This document shows, piece after piece, positions 34,583 to 41,822 of a stretch of 64,000 bases of DNA (position 1 is its first letter; each line of letters opens with the position of its first letter). Both the position numbers and the translations under genes were made by a program. The stretch is from Nonomuraea sediminis (lineage in GTDB: Bacteria; Actinomycetota; Actinomycetes; Streptosporangiales; Streptosporangiaceae). The stretch spans positions 1,178,001-1,242,000 of the forward strand of contig NZ_JAHDTI010000001.1 in the NCBI RefSeq assembly GCF_018531495.1, written 5' to 3'. Under the pieces are notes generated by a model. The model saw only the letters and a list, made by a program, of their open reading frames with translations, was not told where the DNA came from and did not search any database.

Positions 34583-35467
34583 GTGCTCGTAACTCCTCTG
34601 CCGGGCGCGGATCGAAGGAACGTCCGCCAAGCACTTCGTGAGGCATATGCGCTCGCGGTCAGCGGGCGCGCTGCTGGTGGTACCACCTACGACCAGTGCG
34701 TCCACTACTTGCAGTGGTCCATGGAAGCTGTGACGCTTCTACGCAACCAAGTCAGTGCGGAAGATCTTGACCGCCTCGTGATGACGAGGCGGTACTGGTC
34801 CTTGCAGCAGGGGATCGCTTCTGCGGATCTGACTAAGGAGCGAGGGGCGTCCCTCGCAGCCCTGGTCGATCTTGAACTTGAGGAGCGCGAAGCCGATCTC
34901 AAGGGCGCGCTCGACGCTTTCGAACAACAGGTGCATCGCTGGTCGCGTGCAGGCCGCTTCGTTGTCGCGGACACCAGCTTCTACATCCAGCATCCGCAGA
35001 AGCTCGAAGAGCTGAACCTCGGTTCTGTCGTGAAGGTGTGGGGGGACGAGCCGGTTCATCTCCTGTTTCCCATGGTCGTCATCGACGAACTCGACAACCT
35101 GAAGCAGCAGGGCAAGAACCATACGCGTTGGCGCGCGCAGTACACCCTGGCGGTCATCGACCGACTGCTCAACTCCCCCAACGACATCGGTGTGCTGCGC
35201 GAGCGAGACGCGCACGCTACCGATGATGAGGGCAGGCAGATCAGCCCGGTCACCGTCGAGGTCGTCTTCGATCCTCCATCTCATCGTCGCCTGCCGATCA
35301 ACGACGATGAGATCGTGGACAGGGCCGTAGCCATCGAGGCCCTGGCTGGTCGGCAGATCACGCTGATCACGTACGACACCGGCCAGGCCACACGCGCTCG
35401 CCAGGCCGGACTCAACGTCGTCAAGCTGCAGCAGAAGCTCGAACCGAACGAACCACCGCGCACCTAG
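34583..35467 (+). CDS. PIN-domain (predicted RNase) protein
   Basis: 294 residues from a GTG at 34583. An N-terminal helical region (about 1-125) is followed by a PIN domain with acidic residues in FVVADTSFYIQH, VVIDELDNLK, DDEIVDRAVAIEA and LITYDTGQATRARQAGLNV. The last block is typical of PINc RNases of the stand-alone type. No antitoxin-like gene is coupled to it. Codon use is less extreme than in the ars genes around it. Function and target RNA are unknown. Confidence 0.75.
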   Translation: MLVTPLPGADRRNVRQALREAYALAVSGRAAGGTTYDQCVHYLQWSMEAVTLLRNQVSAEDLDRLVMTRRYWSLQQGIASADLTKERGASLAALVDLELEEREADLKGALDAFEQQVHRWSRAGRFVVADTSFYIQHPQKLEELNLGSVVKVWGDEPVHLLFPMVVIDELDNLKQQGKNHTRWRAQYTLAVIDRLLNSPNDIGVLRERDAHATDDEGRQISPVTVEVVFDPPSHRRLPINDDEIVDRAVAIEALAGRQITLITYDTGQATRARQAGLNVVKLQQKLEPNEPPRT

Positions 35468-35470
35468 CCG

Positions 35471-35758
35471 CTACTCGATCACGAGGTTGGCTCGGGTCAG
35501 GCCGGTCGGGGCCAGCCAGGTGCCGACGAGGTTGGCGGCGATCAGCGTACGGTTCTCCGGATCCCACAGCAGGATCGACCTGGCCTGGATCAGGGCCATC
35601 AAGGCGGTCGTCGATGCCGGGCTGGGTGAGATCGTGTGGCGCTGGTCGTCCTCGGTGACGATCATGAGCTCGAAGCGGCCGTCGTCACCGTCCTCTCCGG
35701 CTACCCAGTTCGCGTTGACTACCTTGACGGGGCGGGTCTGGTCACTGGCTCCTGGCAT
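35471..35758 (-). CDS. Small protein of unknown function
   Basis: 95 residues, beta-rich (VKVVNANWVAGEDGDDGRFE, LMIVTEDDQRHTISP). No family recognised. The start at 35758 overlaps the 3' end of the M28 peptidase gene (stop 35742) by 17 nt, which suggests it is the last gene of the unit that starts with the Cys-rich peptide. Confidence 0.6.
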   Translation of the reverse strand: MPGASDQTRPVKVVNANWVAGEDGDDGRFELMIVTEDDQRHTISPSPASTTALMALIQARSILLWDPENRTLIAANLVGTWLAPTGLTRANLVIE

Positions 35759-36854
35759 GGCGCAACATCCTCACGGTGGTGACGACGAGCCGGACGGCCG
35801 CCAGCAGGGTTTCCGATTCGACCCGGTCGGGGGTTTCAGCCGGGGTCTGGTAGCCCGGGATGCCCATGCCGATGCCGATGGCGGCCAGTCCGGCTGCGGC
35901 GTAGCGGCGGTTGTCGGAGGCGACCGGTGCGCCGCGCAGCGGCACGCCGACCTGCTTTCCAGCCTGATCGAGTACGGCGAGCAGCGCGTGGGCCGGTCCG
36001 CCGGCTTCCACTGAGGCCGTGGGGCCGAGCTTGGCGGCGCCGTCAACGTTGATCACGACAGTGTCGGCGGGCACGTGGGATGCGTGGTGGGCGGAGCCGA
36101 GCGCGCCGGCTTCCTCGGCGTCCAGCAGAGCGACGCTGACGCCGAGCAGGCGAGCCGCCTCCAGGACGACGGCCACGCCGGAAGCGTTGTCGGCAGCTCC
36201 AGGTAGCTGGATCTCTGGATCGTCCCCGACGCCGTCATAGTGCGCGGTCAACAAGATGCCAGCGTCGGGGAAGCTGCCATGGAGGTTGCGCCCGGTCGCC
36301 TCGACAGTCCGCATCGGTACCGAGGCTGTGACCGTTCTGCCCGCGAGCTCCGCGTGCAGGTCCGAGCGAGCGCTCAGGATGGGGATCCGCCTGGGTGAGG
36401 GGCCGGTGATCATCTTGGGCATCCAGCCGTCCGCATCGGTGCCTCGGGGAAGGATCACCCCAGCGGTCTGCTCGGCCTCCGCCCTGTCGAGGATGCTGAC
36501 CGAGGTTGCGAGCACCCACCGATTCCGCAGGGACGGGGCGTCCTCCTGGGCCCCGAGGGCGGTGCGGGGCTCGGCCAGCTCGCCGGATGCGACGTGTTCG
36601 GCGAAGTCCCGGCGGTGCTCCAGCGGGCGTCCGATGTGCATGATCGGGGTCTCGTACACCTCCCGGACACCGGCTGCGCGGAAGTGGTCCTCCCGGACGT
36701 CGGCTCCGAGCCCGCGTAGCTGGTCGGCGAGCCAGTCCCCGGCCAGCCGCGCGCCCGGGGTGCCGACCCGCCGACCGGCGAACTCGTCCGATGCGAGGGC
36801 GTCGATCGTGGCCCGCATCCGGTCGAGGGAGATCTTTGTCTCCAGGGTGGTCAT
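35742..36854 (-). CDS. M28-family zinc peptidase
   Basis: 370 residues from the ATG at 36854. Metal and catalytic residues of M28: LLTAHYDGV (His), GAADNASGVAVVLEAARLL (Asp), LLDAEEAGALGS (Glu pair) and VVINVDGAAKL (Asp). A PA-like insert lies between residues about 95 and 195. There is no signal peptide, so it should act in the cytosol. It is translationally coupled (ATGA) to an 8-Cys peptide inside an arsenic island. A link to that peptide or to arsenic-damaged proteins is an inference. Confidence 0.87.
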   Translation of the reverse strand: MTTLETKISLDRMRATIDALASDEFAGRRVGTPGARLAGDWLADQLRGLGADVREDHFRAAGVREVYETPIMHIGRPLEHRRDFAEHVASGELAEPRTALGAQEDAPSLRNRWVLATSVSILDRAEAEQTAGVILPRGTDADGWMPKMITGPSPRRIPILSARSDLHAELAGRTVTASVPMRTVEATGRNLHGSFPDAGILLTAHYDGVGDDPEIQLPGAADNASGVAVVLEAARLLGVSVALLDAEEAGALGSAHHASHVPADTVVINVDGAAKLGPTASVEAGGPAHALLAVLDQAGKQVGVPLRGAPVASDNRRYAAAGLAAIGIGMGIPGYQTPAETPDRVESETLLAAVRLVVTTVRMLRHARSQ

Positions 36855-37063
36855 CCGCAGCACCGGCTGGCGCCGGCGGCGACCTCGGCTTCGGTGGGCA
36901 CGGGGCCACAGCACTCGGCCGCCGCCTCTGCCGTGGTCCCGCAACAGACCACCTCGCCGGTGGGCTCTGTCGCTGCCTCTGCAGCCGGTGCGCCGCAGCA
37001 GCCGCTCGCGTTGGGCGGGTTGAAGGCCTCGGTCGGGTCGCTGACGAATCCTCCGGTGGTCAT
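36851..37063 (-). CDS. Cys-rich peptide with four CCG motifs
   Basis: 70 residues with eight Cys in four vicinal pairs, each followed by Gly: SGCCGAP, VVCCGTT, AECCGPV and SRCCG at the very end. It is otherwise rich in Ala, Glu and Thr and probably disordered. Vicinal thiols bind As(III) well, so an arsenite-binding or metallothionein-like role is likely (inference). CAGGAGG-type ribosome site upstream (GTCCTCC on the plus strand at 37064). The stop overlaps the M28 peptidase ATG. A short motif shared with the flavoprotein operon lies upstream. Confidence 0.75.
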   Translation of the reverse strand: MTTGGFVSDPTEAFNPPNASGCCGAPAAEAATEPTGEVVCCGTTAEAAAECCGPVPTEAEVAAGASRCCG

Positions 37064-37106
37064 GCGTCCTCCTGGATTAGATGGATGTCTAAGCAGGATG
37101 GCACCT

Positions 37107-37124
37107 TGATTAGAGAATCGTCAA
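37107..37124 (-). promoter_or_regulatory. Shared 18-nt motif, copy 1
   Basis: On the minus strand TTGACGATTCTCTAATCA, about 45 nt before the Cys-rich peptide start. The same 18 nt with two changes lie upstream of the flavoprotein at 41402. It is a candidate ArsR operator, and its TTGACG could also be a -35. Confidence 0.5.
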
Positions 37125-37137
37125 TATAGAAGTTCAT

Positions 37138-38145
37138 CTAATTAGCGAGTTGCTTGACCATGTCTCGAGCCGTACGGCCGGCGCCGATAAGGGTGGCGGA
37201 GGCAGGGCCGGTCCAGTCGCCATAGCCGAGCAGGTGGAGGCGGGGTTCGCCGAGTGCGCGGGTGCCGTCGGTGGGGATGAGGCCGTCGCGGGTGCGGAGT
37301 TTCAGCGGCGCGAGGTGACTCAGGGCGGGGCGGAAGCCGGTGCACCAGATGATGGTGTCGCACTCCAGGGTGCTGCCGTCCTTCCACGTCACGCCGGTGG
37401 GAGTGAGGCGGGCGAACATGGGTTCGGCCTTGAGGACGCCGCGGTCGCGGGCCTCGCGCACGGGTGGGACGGCGACGATGTCGCCCAGGTCGCTGATGCC
37501 TGCACCGCCCTGGGTGCGGCGGGCGGCAAGCGCGAACAGGGCCCGGCCGTCCACGTCGTCCGGCAGCAGCCGGGGCGGGCGCAGGGTGACCCAGGTGGTG
37601 GTGGCGACCAGGGAGAGTTCGGCGAGGATCTGGGCGGCGGAGTTGCCGCCGCCGACGATGACGACCCGCTGACCGGCGTACGGCTCGGGCCCGCGATAGT
37701 CGGCGGCGTGCAGCTGGCGTCCGGCGAAGGTGCCCGGGTAGTGCGGGATGAAGGGGCGACGCCAGGTGCCGGTGGCGCTGATGACGGTGCTGGCCTGCCG
37801 GGTGCCGGTGTCGGTCTCGACCACCAGGCCGTCTGGTGCTCGCCGTACGGCGTGCACAGTCGTGGACCGGATCACCGGGAGGTCGTAGCGGCGTTCGTAG
37901 TCGGTGAGGTAGGCGACCGTGTCGGTGGCGGTGGGGTAGCCGCCGTCGGCGGGAATGGGCATCATCCGGCCGGGCAGCGAGCTGTACTGGGCGGGCGAGA
38001 ACAGGCGCAGCGATGGCCAGGCGTGCTGCCAGGCGCCGCCGGGCTGGTCCTGGGCGTCCAGGATGGTGAAGTCGAGGCCGGCGCGGCGCAGGTAGTACCC
38101 GGCTGCCAGGCCTGCCTGGCCGGCGCCGATGACGACGATGCTCAA
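37138..38145 (-). CDS. ArsO-like flavin monooxygenase
   Basis: 335 residues. FAD site VVIGAGQAGLAAGYYLRRAG, NADPH site VVIVGGGNSAAQILAELS and a flavoprotein-monooxygenase core with SPAQYSSLPG and a C-terminal LLGYGDWTGPASATLIGAG. It belongs to the family of flavin-binding monooxygenases called ArsO in ars loci. Its reaction there is not established; oxidation of organoarsenicals is possible. The start overlaps the ArsR gene stop by 4 nt and it is the last gene of the operon. Confidence 0.87.
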   Translation of the reverse strand: MSIVVIGAGQAGLAAGYYLRRAGLDFTILDAQDQPGGAWQHAWPSLRLFSPAQYSSLPGRMMPIPADGGYPTATDTVAYLTDYERRYDLPVIRSTTVHAVRRAPDGLVVETDTGTRQASTVISATGTWRRPFIPHYPGTFAGRQLHAADYRGPEPYAGQRVVIVGGGNSAAQILAELSLVATTTWVTLRPPRLLPDDVDGRALFALAARRTQGGAGISDLGDIVAVPPVREARDRGVLKAEPMFARLTPTGVTWKDGSTLECDTIIWCTGFRPALSHLAPLKLRTRDGLIPTDGTRALGEPRLHLLGYGDWTGPASATLIGAGRTARDMVKQLAN

Positions 38146-38486
38146 ACGGTGGCGAGCGGGGTGAACAGCTCTCCCAGCCGGGCCACGGTTTCGGGGATGA
38201 TGCGGTAGTAGACCCAGGTGCCGCGGCGTTCGCCGTCGATGAGGCCGGCCGTACGGAGCACCTTGAGGTGGTGGGAGATCGTGGGGGCGGTCAGGTCGAA
38301 GGCATCGGTCAGGTCGCAGACGCAGGCCTCGCCGCCCGCGTGGGAGCCGATCATCGACAGCAGGCGCAGCCTGACCGGGTCAGCGACGGCCTTCAGCAGA
38401 GTGGCCAGTTCGGCGGCGTCTTGTTCGCCGATGGGTTCGCGGGCGATAGGGGCGCAGCACACGACGGGGAGAGAGGTGGTGGTCAC
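38142..38486 (-). CDS. arsR: ArsR-family arsenic repressor
   Basis: 114 residues from a GTG at 38486 with AGGAGG upstream. SLPVVCCAPIAREPIGEQD has a vicinal Cys pair at the N-terminus, and GGEACVCDLTDAFDLTAPTI carries the CVC arsenite site. The helix SHHLKVLRTAGLIDGERRG follows. It is the same type as the ArsR at 31724, and the two are clear paralogues. It has a palindrome TTCGACA-TC-TGTCGAA just upstream, inside the end of the MFS gene. It is overlapped by both neighbours. Confidence 0.92.
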   Translation of the reverse strand: MTTTSLPVVCCAPIAREPIGEQDAAELATLLKAVADPVRLRLLSMIGSHAGGEACVCDLTDAFDLTAPTISHHLKVLRTAGLIDGERRGTWVYYRIIPETVARLGELFTPLATV

Positions 38487-39736
38487 GACGGCGCCTCCTG
38501 GTTCGACATCTGTCGAAATGATACGCGGTGGTAGGCGACCAGTGCGAATGCGGCGATCACGCTGGCGATGGCGACCGCGGTCATGACCCAGGTGTAGCCG
38601 ATGGCCCGGGCCAGGGCGACGGCGCCGAGGGGTGCGAGGGCCTTGTCGGCGACGGAGAAGACGGCGATACGGCCGGAGATGGAGGCGTAGGCGGCGGTGC
38701 CGTACTGCTTGACCAGCAGTTGCGGCAGCGTGATGGAGGCGATCCCGAAGCCGAGCCCGAACCCCAGGACGCAGGCGATCGCGCCCGGGACGGTCCTGCC
38801 TGCGAGCGGTAGCAGCAGGACGGCGACGCCTTGGAGCGCGAAGATCGTGGCGGCGATGAGCGCGACGGGCAGGCGGGTCTGCAGGCCGGTGGTGACCAGG
38901 CGTCCAGTGACGGACAGGACGCCGAGCAGCCCGGCGAGCGTGGCGGCCAGGACCGGTGCGTGGCCGAGGTGGATGAGGTAAGTGACGAGCAGGACCGCCA
39001 TGACCGACACGGCGCCGCCGTTTGCGGTGAAGGCGATCACCAGCAGCCAGAACGGCCGGCGGCGGACGGCCTCCTTGACGATCTCGGCGCGGTCCTCGGT
39101 GACCTTGCGGGCAGTCGAGGTGCGGCGCACGACGAGCCCATGCAGCGGGATCGCGGTTACGGCGTAGATCAGGGCGAGCGCGACCAGGGCCAGGCGCCAG
39201 CCGTAGGTGGCCACCAGCAGGCCGGTCAGTGGGATGAAGATGGACGAGGCGAACCCGGCGACGATGGTGACCGCCAGGAGCGCGTTGCCGCGGGCCTTGC
39301 TGTCGAACCAGGAGAGGACGACGGCGAAGGCGGCCTCGTACAGGACCATCGAGCAGGCGATGCCGATGGCGGCGAAGACGGCGTAGAGCTGGAGCAGGTT
39401 GTGCACTTGTGACCAGGCCAGGACCGCGACGGCGCCGAGCATCGAACCCGCGGTCATGAGGCCGCGTCCGCCGTGAGTGTCCAGCCGGCGTCCGACCAGC
39501 GGGGCGCACAGGGCCGCGATGAGGACGGACAGGGTGAGAGCGGTGGCGATCTGGGTGTGGGAGGCGCGCAGGTCGCGGGCCATGGGGGTGAGGAAGACGG
39601 AGAAGGCGTAGTAGAGCACGCCGTATCCGATGGTTTGGGTGATGGCCAGCGCGGCAACGATCCGCCAGCCGTGCCGGGAACGCGGGTGACCGTCGCCTCT
39701 GGTGTCAGGGGCGGCGGTCCCAGCGGTCGAGCTCAC
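38483..39736 (-). CDS. MFS transporter of the arsenic island
   Basis: 417 residues from a GTG at 39736. Twelve membrane segments; loop 2-3 is APLVGRRLDTHGGRGLM and a matching block occurs in the second half. The protein resembles oxalate/formate-type or ArsK/ArsJ-type MFS carriers found in ars loci. No GAPDH gene is near, so the ArsJ route is not supported. Export of a trivalent or methylated arsenical is plausible. It overlaps its neighbours at both ends (GTGA type). Confidence 0.85.
   Translation of the reverse strand: MSSTAGTAAPDTRGDGHPRSRHGWRIVAALAITQTIGYGVLYYAFSVFLTPMARDLRASHTQIATALTLSVLIAALCAPLVGRRLDTHGGRGLMTAGSMLGAVAVLAWSQVHNLLQLYAVFAAIGIACSMVLYEAAFAVVLSWFDSKARGNALLAVTIVAGFASSIFIPLTGLLVATYGWRLALVALALIYAVTAIPLHGLVVRRTSTARKVTEDRAEIVKEAVRRRPFWLLVIAFTANGGAVSVMAVLLVTYLIHLGHAPVLAATLAGLLGVLSVTGRLVTTGLQTRLPVALIAATIFALQGVAVLLLPLAGRTVPGAIACVLGFGLGFGIASITLPQLLVKQYGTAAYASISGRIAVFSVADKALAPLGAVALARAIGYTWVMTAVAIASVIAAFALVAYHRVSFRQMSNQEAPS
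38502..38517. promoter_or_regulatory. Palindromic operator inside the MFS 3' end
   Basis: TTCGACA-TC-TGTCGAA is a 16-nt palindrome, 16-31 nt before the ArsR GTG at 38486. A related half-site TTCGACAAGCTTC lies before the flavoprotein start at 41402, and both are followed by the identical CAGGAGGCGCCGTC leader. Confidence 0.5.
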
Positions 39737-40002
39737 GCCGGCTCGCCGGTACAGCCGACGAGCGTCCGGCCTTGAGCGGTGGTTGCCCACATGCCGTTGG
39801 TCTCGTTGATGAAGCCCTGGGACTCCAGGCGCCAGGCCAGCATTCCTGCCATGCGGGCGATCGCCTTCGCATAGCCGGGATTGCTACTGGTACGGCGGGC
39901 CGCGACCAGATACCGGCTGAGGTTCTGGCTGTCGATGGCGGGGTGGTCGCAGATGATCTGCAGCGCCTCGCGTTGAGCGGCGGTGGGGTAACCATCTGAC
40001 AT
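39733..40002 (-). CDS. Small winged-helix-like protein of unknown function
   Basis: 89 residues, helical and then beta-like (GYPTAAQREALQIICDHPAI, MLAWRLESQGFINETNGMW). This could be a degenerate winged helix. No family recognised. It is encoded between two flavoprotein/MFS genes of the same operon, with its stop overlapping the MFS GTG. It has two Cys but no CC pair. Confidence 0.65.
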   Translation of the reverse strand: MSDGYPTAAQREALQIICDHPAIDSQNLSRYLVAARRTSSNPGYAKAIARMAGMLAWRLESQGFINETNGMWATTAQGRTLVGCTGEPA

Positions 40003-40016
40003 GTCGATCTCCCTGG

Positions 40017-41402
40017 TCAGCCGCAGCAGCTGCCGCCGCCCTCGGTGACGGACACCAGCGGAAGCGAGGTGGACAGCAGGCCGCCGCTGATACCGGTGGC
40101 CAGGCCGACGCGCTGTTCCTGGGCTTCAGCCAGGTTCGAGGAGCAGACGCCGGTCTCGGGGAGGTCGAGCTGGACGTCGCGGGCGGCTTCCCAGTCCCCG
40201 GCCAGGGCGGCGACGACCGAGCGGATCTGCTCGTAGCCGGTGGCCATGAGGAAGGTGGGGGCGCGGCCGTAGCTCTTGACGCCAACGGCGTAGTAGCCGG
40301 GCTCGGGGTGTGCCAGCTCGTCCACGCCGTGGGGCGGGACGGTGCCGCAGGAGTGCTGGTTGGGGTCGATCAGTGGAGCCAGCGCTCGGGTCGAGCCCAG
40401 GATCGGGTCCAGGTCCAGGCGCAGCTCGCTCGCGATCGAGTGGTCGGGACGGTAGCCGGTGGCGGCGACGATCCGGTCGGCCGTGACCCGCTGCTCGTGA
40501 CCGGACGGATCGCGGCTGATCACGGTGCCGTCGGGGGTGACGGTGTGGGCGTAGAAGCCGGTCAGCAGCCGGATGCGGCCGGATTCGACGAGGGCGTGCA
40601 GGCGGGTGCCGAGCGCGCCGCGTGCGGGGAGCGCGTCCGCTTCGCCGCCGCCGTAGGTACGGGTGGCGCTTCCTGCCCGGATCGCCCACGTGATGGGGGT
40701 GTTCTCCAGCTGGGCCAGGCCGAGCAGGGTGGTAGCCGCAGAGTGACCGGCGCCGACGACCAGAACGTGCTTGCCCTCGTACCGTTCGCGGTCGGCGCCG
40801 AGCACGTCGGGTAGGGCGTGGTCGACTTCGACGAGGTCTTCGCCGTGGGCGGGCAGGCCGCTGGCGCCCAGCACGTTGGGGCTGGTGTAGGTGCCGGAGG
40901 CGTCGATGATCGCGCGGGCCTGTAGCTCTTCACCAGTGTCGAGACGGACGAGGAAGGGCACGCTCTCGCGACCGTTGGTGCGGACCCGGTCGTAGCCGAG
41001 GCGGCTGATGGCGGTGACGCCGGCGCCAAGCCGTAGGCGGTCGTCGAACGCCTTGCCGAGCGGGGCCAGGTAGTTCTCGATGAGCTCTTCGCCGGTCGGC
41101 AGCCACTCGCCATCGGGCGCCTCCCACCCGGTGGCGGCCAGCACGCGGCGGGCGGCGGCGTCGATGTTGTACTTCCACGGGCTGAAGACGCGGACGTGCC
41201 CCCACTGCGCGACCGCGGCGGCGACCCGGGTTCCGGCTTCGAGGACCAGGAAGTCAATGCCGCGTTCGGCCAGGTGCGCCGCGGCAGCCAGCCCGACGGG
41301 GCCCGCGCCGATCACCACGACCGGAAGGGCGCTGGAGTCGCCGCTCAGGGAGACCTGCTCAAGCTCAAGGGATGTGGTGGTGCTGCAGCATCCGTCGCTC
41401 AT
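40017..41402 (-). CDS. FAD/NAD(P)-dependent oxidoreductase with terminal Cys pairs
   Basis: 461 residues. FAD site VVVIGAGPVGLAAAAHLAERG, NAD(P) site VLVVGAGHSAATTLLGLAQ and ATGYRPDHS before the C-terminal domain. The N-terminus starts SDGCCSTTTS and the C-terminus ends GGGSCCG, so vicinal Cys pairs sit at both ends of the chain. The last 60 residues include LDLPETGVCSSNLAEAQ. It resembles flavoproteins recurrent in actinobacterial ars islands. The reaction is unknown. It is the first gene of the operon running down to the ArsO-like gene. Confidence 0.85.
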   Translation of the reverse strand: MSDGCCSTTTSLELEQVSLSGDSSALPVVVIGAGPVGLAAAAHLAERGIDFLVLEAGTRVAAAVAQWGHVRVFSPWKYNIDAAARRVLAATGWEAPDGEWLPTGEELIENYLAPLGKAFDDRLRLGAGVTAISRLGYDRVRTNGRESVPFLVRLDTGEELQARAIIDASGTYTSPNVLGASGLPAHGEDLVEVDHALPDVLGADRERYEGKHVLVVGAGHSAATTLLGLAQLENTPITWAIRAGSATRTYGGGEADALPARGALGTRLHALVESGRIRLLTGFYAHTVTPDGTVISRDPSGHEQRVTADRIVAATGYRPDHSIASELRLDLDPILGSTRALAPLIDPNQHSCGTVPPHGVDELAHPEPGYYAVGVKSYGRAPTFLMATGYEQIRSVVAALAGDWEAARDVQLDLPETGVCSSNLAEAQEQRVGLATGISGGLLSTSLPLVSVTEGGGSCCG

Positions 41403-41454
41403 GACGGCGCCTCCTGTTTAGAAGCTTGTCGAAGTAGTAGGCAGCATGCACCCC

Positions 41455-41472
41455 TGATTAGAGGATTGTCAA
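41455..41472 (-). promoter_or_regulatory. Shared 18-nt motif, copy 2
   Basis: On the minus strand TTGACAATCCTCTAATCA, identical at 16 of 18 positions to the copy at 37107-37124. It lies about 53 nt before the flavoprotein start and just past the ArsR stop. CTGATT and AATCAG arms 12 nt apart flank it. Confidence 0.55.
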
Positions 41473-41473
41473 A

Positions 41474-41767
41474 TCAGCATGATGGGCAACAGGACTGCAG
41501 CGCGGCTCGCAGATCGGTCAGCGCCTGGTCGATGCCCTGCGGGTTGACCCGGTAGTAGACGGTCTTCCACTCCCGGCGGGCCAGCAGCACACCGCTGTCG
41601 CGCAGGGTCGCCAGGTGGGTCGAGGTCGCCGACTGGGCCAGCCCGAGGCGCTCGGCGACCTGGTTCACCGTCAACTCCATCTCGCCGCTGAACAGGAACA
41701 TGATCTGTTGGCGGGTCTCGCTGGCCAGCGCCTTGAGAAGGCCCCGCGCCGCTTCGGTCAACTCCAT
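41474..41767 (-). CDS. ArsR-family repressor with C-terminal CCPSC
   Basis: 97 residues. Winged helix with LLKALASETRQQIMFLFSG and VAERLGLAQSATSTHLATLR. There is no Cys in the DNA-binding helix; instead the chain ends ALQSCCPSC, giving three clustered thiols at the tail. This is a different metalloid-site layout from the two CVC-type ArsR proteins in this island. It diverges from the monooxygenase at 41823. Confidence 0.88.
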   Translation of the reverse strand: MELTEAARGLLKALASETRQQIMFLFSGEMELTVNQVAERLGLAQSATSTHLATLRDSGVLLARREWKTVYYRVNPQGIDQALTDLRAALQSCCPSC

Positions 41768-41786
41768 GACCGCATCCTATCTCATA

Positions 41787-41814
41787 TTGTCATTTCGCGA
41801 TTTGACGATACGAT
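41787..41814 (+). promoter_or_regulatory. Promoter of the monooxygenase gene with overlapping operator
   Basis: TTGTCA (41787-41792), 16-nt spacer, TACGAT (41809-41814), 8 nt to the ATG at 41823 (leaderless). An imperfect palindrome GTCATTTCGCGATTTGAC fills the spacer, a natural site for the divergent ArsR protein. Confidence 0.55.
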
Positions 41815-41822
41815 ATGGCGAC

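Noticed and set aside
38483..39736. ArsJ assignment for the ars-island MFS protein
   Set aside because: ArsJ works with a dedicated GAPDH gene and none is present nearby, so only a general MFS call is made.
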